Source: Elusimicrobiota bacterium (GTDB taxonomy: Bacteria > Elusimicrobiota > Elusimicrobia > UBA1565 > UBA9628). From it: a DNA stretch of 64,000 nucleotides. This document shows positions 47,901 through 59,900 of this stretch, in pieces. The position numbers were made by a program, and so were the translations under genes. The notes beneath the pieces are model-generated. The model had not been told where the DNA came from. It saw only the letters and a list, made by a program, of their open reading frames with translations, and ran no database searches. The DNA lies in the NCBI GenBank assembly GCA_016218545.1, contig JACRDQ010000036.1:310001-374000 (forward strand). The letters are read 5' to 3'. The stretch's first letter is position 1. Each line of letters opens with the position of its first letter.

Positions 47901-50900
47901 GAAGAGGGCCCGGCCGCCGGCTTTGCGGATCTTGATGGGCAGGGTCTTCAAGCCGTTGTCCCCCGCCGCGAACACGGACTCGGGCGGCAGGCCGTGGGTC
48001 TCGTCCGGGGTGCCGTCGTCGTCCATGCTCTCGGGCCCGGCTCCGCCGTCGATGGAGAAGTTCACGGTCCCGGTCCAGGACGGAGCGGGGTTGCCCGTGC
48101 CGTTGGGACCGTCCACGGCCATGACCTCCACGGTGGCCGAGTCGTCGCCGGCCGTCATGTTGACCCCGGGGGTCACCGTGACCCGGAAGCTCAAGGGCGT
48201 AGCCGAGATGCGGAACAGGGGTCCGTTCTGGATGGCCTGCACGCTCCCCTGCTGGTTGCCCGCGTTGTCCACGGCGCGCGCCCAGGCGGCGTAGCGGTCC
48301 GCGCCGGGGTTCCAGCACACGTCCGGCGGCACGGTCTTGGGGCCGCAGTCGAGGCCCGCGTACTGCCAGGTCCCGTCGGCGAACATGGTGCCGCTGAACC
48401 ACTTCTCCCCCTCCGAGGCGGCCTGGGCCGCCACCCAGGTCGAGCCGCTCCAGTAGTAGCCCGAGTTGTCCTCGGTGCCGGGCAGGACCGGCCCGTTCGC
48501 CCAGGCATAGGGCTCGGTGTCGCGGAAGACCTTGAGCTCGATCCTGCCCGACTGCCAGGTCGGGGCCGCTCCGGGATAGACGCCCGAGCAGTTGTTGTTG
48601 ACGTCGTAACCCGAGCAGTTGGGCGTCCCGGGGTCGTAGGACGCGCCCTGGATGATGAGCGAGGTGTTCTTCGTGTTGCCGTCCGCGGGCACGCTGAGGG
48701 AGGAGTTGGGCTCGGTCGTGTCGTAGAGGAACCGCGCCTCTCCAGGGGAGGTCTCCGGGTTGCCCTTCGGAGGGTAGCCCACCGAGTCCGTGGCCGAGGA
48801 GCGGACCACGTAGTGCTTGCCGTTCTGCAGGGCGCCGGCGAGGTTCAAGTGCTGCCACGTCCAGGAGTCCTGGAACACCTCCAGGGCGTTCCACCAGTAT
48901 TCCGAGACCTGCTGGAAGGGCGCTCCGACCTCGCCGCCGAACCACCGCGTGTCCTCCTCGGACTTGATCGACAACTGCACGTTCTGGAGCGTGCTCACGG
49001 GCTCGATCGCGGTGCCCGAGAGGGTCGAGAGGGTGCCGGCGCGGTAGGCGCGGTTGGCATAGGGCCGAGTCGAGCCCGACTCAGGGCCCAGGTCGTCGAA
49101 GATGAAGCTCATGGTCGAGTAGACGGTCTGGGCGTTCGTGGCCGCGTCCACGGCGCGGGTGACCATGTAGAACTTGCGGCCGTTGCCCACGCAGTTGCCG
49201 TCCTCGTTCATGGTGCAGCCGGGAGCGACCTGGAAGCCGCCGCCCCAGGTGAAGGTCGAGGCTGCGTGCTGGGCCGTGACATGCGCGTCCGTGTAGGACC
49301 AGGGGCTCACGATGCCCTGGGCTCCGCCTGAGCCGGGGATGCTCCACCAGCTCGGCACGGTCTTCTGCCAGAGGGTCGCGTCGAAGGGGTAGTAGTAGTA
49401 CGTGGTGTTGGCCGGGACGTCGGTCGGGCCGCTCACGTACCACACCCTGAGGTAGACCTGGCCGCCGTTGACGGGAGAGGTCAGGTCGAAGGAGGTGCCG
49501 TAGACGCGCGTCATGGAGGAGAAGTACATGTCCACGGCGCCCGGGTAGGTCATCTTGGAGTCGGGCTTGACCGAGTCGAAGGTGAAGGTCGAGCTCGTGA
49601 GGGTGAAGTTGCCCGCCTCGTCCATGGCACGCACGTCCACGCGCAAGCCGTCGTCGGACTGCGGCCAACCCAGGGCCTCGATGGCCGAGGAGTCGAAGCG
49701 CCAGGTGAACTCCACTCCGGACGTGGAGGAGTCCATGGCCACGTTCCAGGTGTCAGGAGCGTTGCACGGCGGACCCGCGGTGTCGCACCAGTTGCCGAGC
49801 GCGCCGTTCCAGTAGAAAGGTCCCGGCCTGACGATGCGGACCTCCGGGAACTTCACGTTATAGCCGTTGGCCGGGCCGTTGTCCCGGCTCGTGCCCGAGA
49901 TCTGGGGCAGGGTGTTCTTGCGCGAGGCGTGCAGGGGCACCTGGATGAGGGCCGTGGGCGAGGTGAGGTCCACCCGGAACAGGGACCCGCTCAGGGCCGT
50001 GGTCGTGTTGCCCGCCACGTCATAGGCCCTGGCCTCCACGAGGTACTCCTCGTCGTCGTCTAGACCCGTGGCCGGGTTGTCCGTGGTGGGCGGGAGCTGG
50101 GTGTTCTTGCTCCACGGCGAGCCCGCGACCGCGCTCAGCCAGGTCATGACGCCCCAGTTGGAGCCGGTCCAGTACGCGGAGTCAGACTGGCGCTGGATGC
50201 GGATCTGGGAAGCCACCAGGCCCGAGCCCAGGGCCGGGGCCAGCGGGTCGGCGCTCACCCCCCCGACCGAGACGAGCTGGCCCAGGAAGGAGCCGGCCGC
50301 CGGGTTGTTCACCACCGCGGTCGGAGGCGTGGTATCGAAGAGGACGCGGTAAGTCGGGTCCGAGAAAGTCTCGGCGTTGCCGGCCACGTCGCGCACCTTG
50401 GCCAGGATGTAGTAGCTCGTGCCGTCCTTCAAGGGCGGCGAGCCGGGCACGCCGGCTCCGGCGGCGGTCCACTCGTAGTTGGGCACCGCTCCGGTCAGGG
50501 GAGCGTTGAACCAGACCGGGGAAGCGGCAAGGAAGTCGGAGCCGTTGTAGTAGAGGAAGCTCTCGGAGCTCTGATAGGCGACCGAGGCGTAGAGGATGCC
50601 GAAGTCGTCGTAGGCCGTGCCGATGACGTTGGGCAGGCTCTTGATCTTGCCCTTGAGATCCGGCAGGGCCGCGGGCGTGCGCACGCCCACCCCGGCCGCG
50701 GTCACGTCCTTGGTGAAGGACATGGAGGAGATCACGGCCTCCAGGTTGCCCGTGGGCAGGGCGGAGTCCCGCGCCCGCACCCGCACCCGGTAGGTGTACT
50801 GGTCCTGGAAGAGCGAGGCATTGGGCGTGTTGAAGCTCCAGTTGCCCGCGGAGAAGACCGGGTTGGCTCCGGCGCCCGCGATGTTGTTCGAGGGGCACCC

Positions 50901-53900
50901 GGCCAGGCAGTACCACTGCTCCGTGGTCGCGGTGAACGTGCCGCCGGGGGAGGCCGAGACGTTGCCGTTCCAGAAGGCGTTGCCCGGGCTCACCTCCATG
51001 ACGCTGACCTCGACGAGGTCGGTCCGGCCGTCCGGGATGCCGGCCAGGGCGTCGGAGGCCGTGCCCGCGATCTGGGCCACGGTCGGGAAGATGCCCTTGT
51101 CCAGGGGCACGGTCACGCGCGATTCCGCGCCGATCTTGTCCACGGTGAAGGTGGAGGCCCGCGCGGACTGATACCAGGGCTCGGCGTTGCCGCTGTCCGC
51201 GGCGTTGTCCACGCCCGAGGTGGCCATGAAGTAGGAGGTGTTGTGCGTGAGCTGGGCCACCGTGGGCAGGGCTGAGGAGAGGGTCCAGCTCGACTGGTGG
51301 ATGAGGATGCCGTCGCCCGTGGTCAGGGTCTGCTCCACGTCCGGCGCGCCCCAGCCTCCGCCGGTCCAGAAGGCGTTGTCCGAGAGCCTCTTCAAGCGCA
51401 CACGCATCTGGCTCACGGTCCCGGGGTTGGTGGGCGTGTTGTCATAGGCCGTGCCCCAGATGAAGGCCAGAGCCGACATGGTGCTCGTATGAGCCGGGAG
51501 GTTCACGTTCGTGTACGGAGGATCGGCGTCGTAGATGAAGGTGGCCGTGGCGTAGTCCGCGGCGTAGTTGTCCGCCTGGTCCTGCGAGCGCGCCTCCAAG
51601 GCGTACTGCTCGCCGCTCGTGTAGCTGCCGCTGGAGGCCTTCCAGTCGTCCCATATGCCGTTGTGGTCGGTCTCGAAGAACGCGGCCTCCATCTGGACCG
51701 GGTCCGTGGGGTCGAGCTCGAAGCTCAGGTTGTTGAGCGGGTTGGCGTAGCGCACCGGAGGCGTGATGCGCCTGATCCTCGCCTGCACGACTTTGACCAG
51801 GCCCGGGGCCGTGTCTCCCGCCCGCCCGGTCAGAGGCAAGAGAAGCCGCTCGCGAGCCGCGTTGGGGTTCGTGATCCCGACCGTCGAGGAGGTCACGTCG
51901 TAGATGAAGGTCACCCCTCCGACCACGGCCTCGGTGTTGGGGTTGGCTCCGACCTGGTTGTAGGCCTTGTCCTGGCTGTAGACCTGCAGGGTATAGCTCA
52001 CGTTGGGCACCCACGCGGTCCCCGGGTTGTTCGTGGTGAAGCTCCAGGCCCCGGCAGCGTAGGCCGCGGTCGAGTCCACGGGCCCGCCCCAGCCGCCGGT
52101 CACCTGGTTCCAGTACTGCACCAGGTCGTTGCGCTTGAGGCGCACCCACACGCCGTTGGGGTCCTTGACGCCTGACGCGGCGCTCCCGTAGAGAGCCTGG
52201 CTGTCGTTGACCGAGCCCGTCATGGTGGGCGGAGACTTGACGTAGCTCGCGTCCGTCGGATAACCGATGGAGCTCACGGGCGCGGTCTTGTCGATGTAGA
52301 ACTGGATGGCCGTGTTCGGGCTCTCCGGCGTGCCTTCCCTGTTGTAGCCGGTCTCGGTCAGGGTGAAGGTCGTGTTGTTGACCAGGTTCCAGTTGGGCAG
52401 GGAGTCGGTCGTGCCCACCGGATAGGCCCAGGTCGGAGACGAGGAGGCCACGTTCCTCGTGGTAGGGCAGCCGCCCCAGCCCGAGCCGTTCCAGCACTGG
52501 TTCGTGTCCCAGCGCCTGAGCTCGAGCTCCACGCGCACGGTCTTGTCGTTGGCCGTGCCCTGCAGAGCCGTGATGTCGTTGTAGTGCCGCAGGGAGATCG
52601 GGAAGGTGACCGTGGACACCGCGGGCGGGGCCTGCCACTTGATCCTGCGGTAGCCCGGGTCGCCCGGAGCGGAGAGGAGCAGCCTGCTGTTGCCTGCCTT
52701 GTCCGTGGCGCTCGAGATGAGGATGTAGCGGTCGTTGGTCTTGACCATCTCGTCGAGCCTGGTCGAGCTGAACGTCCACTCCGTGCCGTTAAGCGAGGTC
52801 GTGCTCCAGATCACCGCGCCCGCGGCGCCCCACGCGCCCAAGGGCTCGTTCCAGTACTTGTTCGCCGAGGCCGGATCATTGGCCGAGTCGCCCATGATGC
52901 TCACGAACACGGTCTTGACCGAGGATGAGGAGTTGTTGACCAAAGGATCGACCGCGGTGCCGGTGATGGTGGCCAGGCTGTTGGTCGTAGGGTCTCCCAC
53001 CGGGACCGCAGGGGGCACCACCACGCCGGCGTCAGGCCCGGTGCCGTCGAAGGTGAACAGGGCCTGGCTCACCAGGGTGTCCGGGAAGGACCCGGAGTTG
53101 CTGGCGCGGTCCTCGGCAGCCGCGCGGATGCGGTACTGCCTGCCGTCCGGCGAGGCGTCCGCGTGCCAGATGTCCGCGTTGGCAGGCAGGCCGGAGAAGA
53201 CCCAGGAGCTGTAGTACACCGACGCCGAGGCGCTGGTCTCGTTGACCTCCCAGGAGTCGCCGTCCCACCATTTCTGGCAGGCTCCTGGGCAGCCGGGGAT
53301 GACGTGCACGCCGGCCGAGACGTCCTCGATCTGCACGAAGACCGAGGTCACGCTCGAGACCACGTTCCCGCCCGTGAAGGCCTCGAAGTGCGTGCCTGAG
53401 GAGAGGACCAGGCCCGCGGTGCTGACGAAGAGGGACGGGCTGTCCGGCCTCAGGAGGGACGCGGTCGGAGAGGAGCGGTCCGCCGTGAAGGTCAGGGTCG
53501 TGAGCGACGTCTCCGTGTTCGCCAGCAGGTCCACGGCGCGCGAGACGATCTTATAGCGATAGCCGTCCTCGAAAGCAGTCTCAGGCAGGGAGCCCTGGCT
53601 CTGGAACTTCACGACGGTCTGGGCGCCGCCGATGATGGTGGTGGGAAGGATGAAGCCGGGGTCCCCGGCGCCTCCGGGCGTGCACGCGGACCAGCCCGGG
53701 CTCCAGCAGCTCGCGCCCCCGGCGGCGTCCTCGCGGATGGCCTTGAGGTAGACCGTGTTGATGCCGGCTCCGGGCGTGCCGCTCGGAGGCGAGGACTGGT
53801 CGTCCGCCGTGCCCGAGATCGGGGTGTAGTGCCCGGTCAGGTAGGTGCCCTCGGTCGGGGCCGTGGACTTGGACACGGGCTTGAAGAAGTCGATCCTGAA

Positions 53901-56900
53901 GGTCTTGCCGAGGCCCGCCAGGGACGGATCGGCGTTGGAGGCGCGGTTCTCGTTGCCCGCGCCGTCGACGCCGCGCAGGTAGACCGTGTAGGTCCTCGGG
54001 TCCGTGATGGAGCCGCCCGTGATGAAGGCCGAGAAGGCCGCGTCCGCCCAGCTCCAGCTCGAGCCCACCACCGGCTCCCAGACCGTGGCCGGCCGCCAGC
54101 TCGAGGCCGGCGCCCAGGCGCCGAAGACCGCGCCGTTCCAGTAGCTGCCCATGAAGTCCCGCACGGCCACGGACGCGGCGCGGCCGGGCAGGGAGACGTG
54201 CTCGGTGTAGGGCCCTGAGCTCAGGGTGAAGGCGGTCAGGTACTCGGCCTCATAAGGAGCGTTCACCGTGGTGGTCGGAGCCCAGTGGTCGTAGGTGAAG
54301 GTGCGCTGGACCGGAGTCTCGACGTTGCCGGTCTCGTCCGTGGACCGCACTTGCACCGTGTAGAGCTTGCCCGAGGTCAGGTCCTGATACCAGGTCGGCA
54401 GGATGTCTCCGGCCGGGTTGGAGGGCGGGTAGCCCCAATCCGCGGGGTCTGCGGTGTTGGTGGAGACCACGCGCCAGCTCACGGGCAGCTCGAAGGAGTC
54501 GCCGTCCCAGTAGAGCGGGGGCGCGCCCGCCTCGGTCACCAGGATCTCCACCTTCCGCAGGCCGGACTTGGCCTCGGAGGCGGGGATCTTGAGCCAGTCC
54601 TCGGCCGTGCCGTAGAGGGTGGCGATCTGGCCGCGGCCGTAGTACGCCCTGCCGTCCGGGACATCGATGGTGGACGACGGGAAGTTCACGTCGTAGATGA
54701 AGAACCTCTGCGGGTCGCTGGCCGAGGGGTTGCCCGCGGTGTCCACGGCCTTGGCCGTGACCCGGTACTGCTTGTTGGCCGTCCAAGTCGTGCCGTCGAT
54801 GTCGTAGGTCCAGGGATTGACGGCCGCGGCCGTGACGAAGTGCGAGCTGATCCAGGTGTCCCACGCGACCCCGTTCCAGACCGGGTTGGGGGTCTGAGAC
54901 ACGTTGCGGGCCTCCACGTAGACCTTGTCCACCCCGGCGGGGAAGTCGGAGGAGTTGCCCCTGAGCTGGATGATGTCGCGGCTGGTGCCGTACTTGTTGT
55001 AGGGCACGGCCATCGGGGTCGAGAGGCTCACCGTGGGGCCGACCCGGTCGAGCACCATCTGGGCCGTGGTCGGGGTCTCGGTGTTGTCGGCCAGGTCGCG
55101 CGCCTGGATGGCCACCTTGAACACGGTGTTGTCCGGAAGGGCGCCCATCACCGGCGAGCCGTGCTCGCCCGGAGGCAGGCAGTCCACGGGGTTGGTGGGG
55201 CTGCACGGGTAGCCCCAGGCCACGGTCCCGGTCGTGCCCACGACCTTGACCGGCAATTGGTACTGGGTGTTGAGGACCCAGCCCAGGCCGCTCCAGTAGT
55301 AGTCGTCCGCTCCGGACTCGTACCAGACCCTGAGGTAGTAGGTGTCGTTCTGGGCCAGCGAGGAGTCGCTCGTGCCGCCGATGACGTCGAGGTTCTGGAT
55401 GAACCCGGTCTGCGGAGGCCGCGTGACCAGGGAGACCGGGGGCGTGTTGTCCACGGTGAAGCGCACGATGGCGGAGTCTCCGGGCGTGCCGCGGTTGCCG
55501 TCGATGGTCCCGTTGGCCAGCGAGGCGCGGTCGCGGGCGCGCACCTTGGCGCGGTAGGGCATGTCGCTCAGCCAGGTCTTGGGCACGTTCTCAGGGGTCA
55601 CGAGGAAGGTCCAGGTGTCCGTGCCGTCGGTCACGTCCTTCCAGTTGGCGGACTCGCCCGCGGTCTCCGAGGAGAGGAAGATCTCCGTGGGCAGGAAATT
55701 GGGGTTGGGCGTGCCGGTGTAGTAATAGCTCGTCTGGCCGGGCAGGTTGATGTTCAGGGGGTCGCCCATGGCCCAGAACACGACCTGGACGTCGTTGACG
55801 GCGTCGTTGTCCTTGTAGAGGCTCTCCTGAGGATCATCGGCCGTGCCTGCCAGGGCGCTGGCGCCGGTCAGGTCCGCGAAGGTGTAGGAGTTGGGCTGGC
55901 CCACGGTCGCGGGATGCGTGTAGTTCGCCTCAGGAGCAGCCTTGTCCACGTAGACGATGCGCGAGGACACGGGCACGTTGAAGGCGATCTGCTGGTTGCC
56001 GGCGCGGTCCAGGGCCACGGCCGTGATGACGTAGGAGTTGCCGGTGGTGAGCTTGCCGTCCAGTTGCGGGTGCGTGGTGGTCCAGGGCGCCAGGCCGGAC
56101 ACGTTGAAATAGGCGCCTGCGCAGGAGCCGAAGTCCCCGGCTCCGGTCACGTCGGAGCGCCAGCAGGTGCCGAACTGCTGCTCCTTGATCCTGAGCTGGA
56201 CCTGGGTCACGTCCGAGCGCAGCGATCCTGGGGCGCTGGGCGTCGCGTCCACCGAGGTGCCTGAGAGCGGGGTCAGGCTCTTGAACACGTAGTTCGTGGG
56301 CGGCTGGGTCAGGATGCCCACGGGCGGGCTCGTGTCATAGAGGAAGGAGTAGCGGTCCATCTCAGCCTCGGTGCCTGAGGTGAGGTCGCCCTGCTCGTTG
56401 CCGGCCTTGTCCTTGGCCCTGAAGAACAGCCTGTAGGCCAGGCCGTCGATGAGGGCCGGGCCGGCCATGGTCGCGGAGCTCCAGCGGAAGACCGGGTCAT
56501 TGGCAGGCCCGAGGTTCACGAACTCGGCGGGGTCCACGATGAACTCGGGCGGGTTGCCGCCGGGCAGGGTGAAGGCCGCGCCGTCCCAGTAATTGGCGTT
56601 GTCGAGCCTCTTCAAGCGCCACCTGACGTCGGAAACGGAGATCGAGGGCGGGTCCACCTGGCCGGGGTCCTTGGTCGTGCCCGAGATCGTGGGCAGGGTC
56701 TTGATGCAGCCGTCGTAGCCCGGGCAGGAGTTCGTGCCCGGGGACTGGAACGCGCCGGCAGGCTTGACGTTGTCGATGACGTAAGTCCTCACCACGGGCG
56801 CGCCGGCCTGGTTGGCGGCGTTCACCGGGGTCGCGGTCAGGGTGTAGGACGCGTTGGCCATGTCATAAGCGTCCGGGATGGTGCCCGGGTCCGGGCTGTC

Positions 56901-59900
56901 GTACCAGTTGTAGGGGCCCCAGCTCGTGGAGTCGTTGGGCGTGACTTCGGTATAAGTCGAGGCGTCGTTGCGCCAGCCCACGGGCCCGTCGTTGAACCAC
57001 CAGGAGGTCGGCGAGGTCAGGCGCTCGAGCTTGAGCCGCACTCCTCCCTTGGAGACCTTGAGGTTCGAGCCCGTGCCTGACGCGGCCAGGGCGGCGTTGT
57101 CAGGCGGGCTCTTGGCCGCGGAGTAGTGCGGCAGGGTCGCGGAGAACGGGGGCTGGACCACGGTCAAGGTCGCGCCCGGGGTCTCGAGGTAGAAGGTCGT
57201 GTCGATGAAGAGGTGGCGGTCCTCGAGGTTGCTCGCGCGGTCCTTGGCCCGGACCGTGACCGTGTAGGTGGACTTGTTGTCCCAGGAGACGAGCGAGGCC
57301 GGCATGGTCCAGGCCCAGGTCGTGCCCACGATCCAGTTCGTGATGGTGCCCGAGGAGAGCCAGTACTCCTGGCCCGGGGGCCCCCAGGCGAAGCCGTCCC
57401 AGTAGGAGTTGATGTGGCAGGACACGTCGCCGCAGTCGAACTCCCGGATGAGGATATCGACCACGTCGAGCACGCCGGGCGAGTCGTCCCGCGCCGTGCC
57501 CGCGATGGCCGAGAACCCGTTGGTGTAGCCCACGGGACCCGTGGCCAGGCCCACGGGCTTGGTCGTGTCGTAGACGAAGGTGTAGGTCGACAGCAGCTCC
57601 TCGTAGCCGCCCAGGCGGTCCCGGGAGCGCGAGGCGATCTTGTAGGTGTTGGGGCTGGTGAGCGCGTCCGCGGGCAGGAGGTACGTCCAGGTGCCCGAGG
57701 AGTCGCCCACGAAGGTGCCGCTCGACCACAGGGGCACGGCCGAGGTCTGCCACCCGCCGTTCCAGTCCCACCAGCAGTCGTTGTCCACCCCGATGTCGCC
57801 GCAGGCCTGGCCGCCCGCCGTGCCCGTGATCTGCTTGAGCATGATGGTCACGCTCGAGACGTTGATCCCGGACTCGTAGTCCCTGCCCGCGATATTGCAG
57901 GCCTCGTTGAAGGGCGTGCCCTCGCCCACGTAGCAGTAGCGGTCATTGGCCGTGCCCTGGACGTTGAGCTGGCCCGTGACGTAGCCGTTGTCCGTCGGGA
58001 CCGTCATGCGCGAGGTCGGGGTCGAGCGGTCCACCAGGAAGGTGTAGGTCGCGTAATTGACCTCGTCGTTGCCGGCCAGGTCCGTGCCCATGGTGTTGAC
58101 CCGGTACTGGTAGCCGTCCGAAAAGTCCGTGGGGTCGAGGTTGAGGAACTGCCAGTTCGGAAGGGCGTTGTTCCAGCGGTCCGTGGTGAAGGAAGGCTCG
58201 TCGCTCTGCCAGGCCAGGCCGGGGATGCTGTACCAGGTCGCGCTGGGGCCGGAGCGGCTCATGCGGATCTTGACCTGCAGCAGGCCGCTCGGCTCGAAGT
58301 CCTTGTACGCCTCCCACGCCGTGCCGGCCACGGAGGTGATGTCCCCCCTCATATAGACGGCGGGATGGGTGGAGCGCGTGAACGGCGCCGAGGAGTCGAA
58401 GATGAACCAGTAGGCGTCGGAGGTCCCGTCCGCGAGCTTGTTGTTCGTCAGCTCCGTGGAATCGGGCTTCTCGATCGCCTTGCCGGCCTGGTCCGCGGCG
58501 TAGACCCACAGCCGGTAGCGCCTGGAGTCGAGCACCGGGCCCGGCATGGGAGGCCGCAGCTTGGTCCAGTTGTTCAGAGGCGGGGTCACGTCGATCCAGC
58601 GGTCGAACTTGGTGCCCACGTCCCCGTCCCAGTCCGTGTCGTAGTCGCCGGCGTAGGAGCCCTTCCAGAACCGCTGGTTGGCCTCGAGCTTGAGCAGGAC
58701 CTGGACCCGGGCCAGGCCCGACGCGCCGGTGAGCTCGTCATTGGCCGTGCCCGCGAGGCTGCCTGCGGTCCGCACGAACGAGCCCAGGGTGGGCGCGGTC
58801 CCGGTCGCGACCGGGACCGCGGTGTCGTAGCGGAAGAAGGACCCGGCCCCGGCCTGCAGCGGGTTCTGCTGGGGGTTCGTGGCCCAGTCCATGGAGCGCG
58901 TGACCACGCGGTAGGTGTTCGAGGACTGGAGCATGTTCGTGGGCACGGGCGTGGACCAGCTGATCGTGGCCAGGCCCTGCACCGTGGTGGAGGCGACCCA
59001 GGTCCAGGCGTTGCCCGGGAAGGGCGGCGGGTCCGAGATGCTGAAGCCCGGGGTGCCCCAGTTCCACCACTGGCCCACGGGCGAGGCCTGGGCGCCGTCC
59101 GTGTGCTGGATGGCGGCGTAGACGATCTTGATGCCCGAGACGCCGGCTCCCGGGTCGTTGGCCTGGCCGCTGAAATCGGAGACGCTCGCGGTCTTGGTGC
59201 TGTTCTCGGGCACGGTCGTGGTCGAGGTCGGATAGGACACGTCGTAGCGGAAGAGCTGGTTGTAACCGGACAGGGAGTCGGAGGGCAGCGCCGCGTTGTT
59301 CTTCCAATTGCCGGCCTTGTCCTTGGTCCTGATGTGGACCCTGTAAGCCACGCCGTCCGAGAGGGTCCAGGCCGGGACATAAGACCAGTCGGTCCCGGCC
59401 GCGTAAACGTTCTGCGCCCAATAGATATTGGCCTGGTTGACGTTGAACGCGGCGGCCCCGTGGTTCCACCACACGTTCTCGGCGTCGCCCGAGGAGATGG
59501 CCACCCAGAGCTCGGTCTGGCCCGAGGCCAGGGGGGCGACGTCCGCGATGGTGCCCGAGGTCAGGGTGATGGGCCGCGTCGCGTCCGGGTTGTTCGAGTA
59601 GTACGGAGGGTTGGGGTAGTTCTCGGGCTTGTGGATGGAGCCGTTGGGCGGCGTGGTGTCGTAGACGATGGAGAAGATCGAGGGCGAGGTCTCGACGTTG
59701 CCGGCCAGGTCCGTGGCCCGGGTCCAGATGTAGAACCGGTTGTGATCGAAGAAGGCCTGCTCGCCCGCGTTGAAGAGGCTGGTGAACTCCCAGGGGCTGG
59801 CTGAGGTGGCCGAGGACCACTGCGTGCTGAAGGACCAGGCCCGGTCCTTGCCGTCCCACCACGGGCCTGTGGCCGGGTCCGTGGTGATGCGCACGTCCAT

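Noticed and set aside
38700..49331. Plus-strand open frame of 3543 codons opposite the giant gene
   Set aside because: It is the antisense shadow of the modular minus-strand gene in GC-rich DNA. Its translation is low-complexity (Arg, Gly, His, Val, Asp) with no domain, whereas the minus strand shows regular modules.
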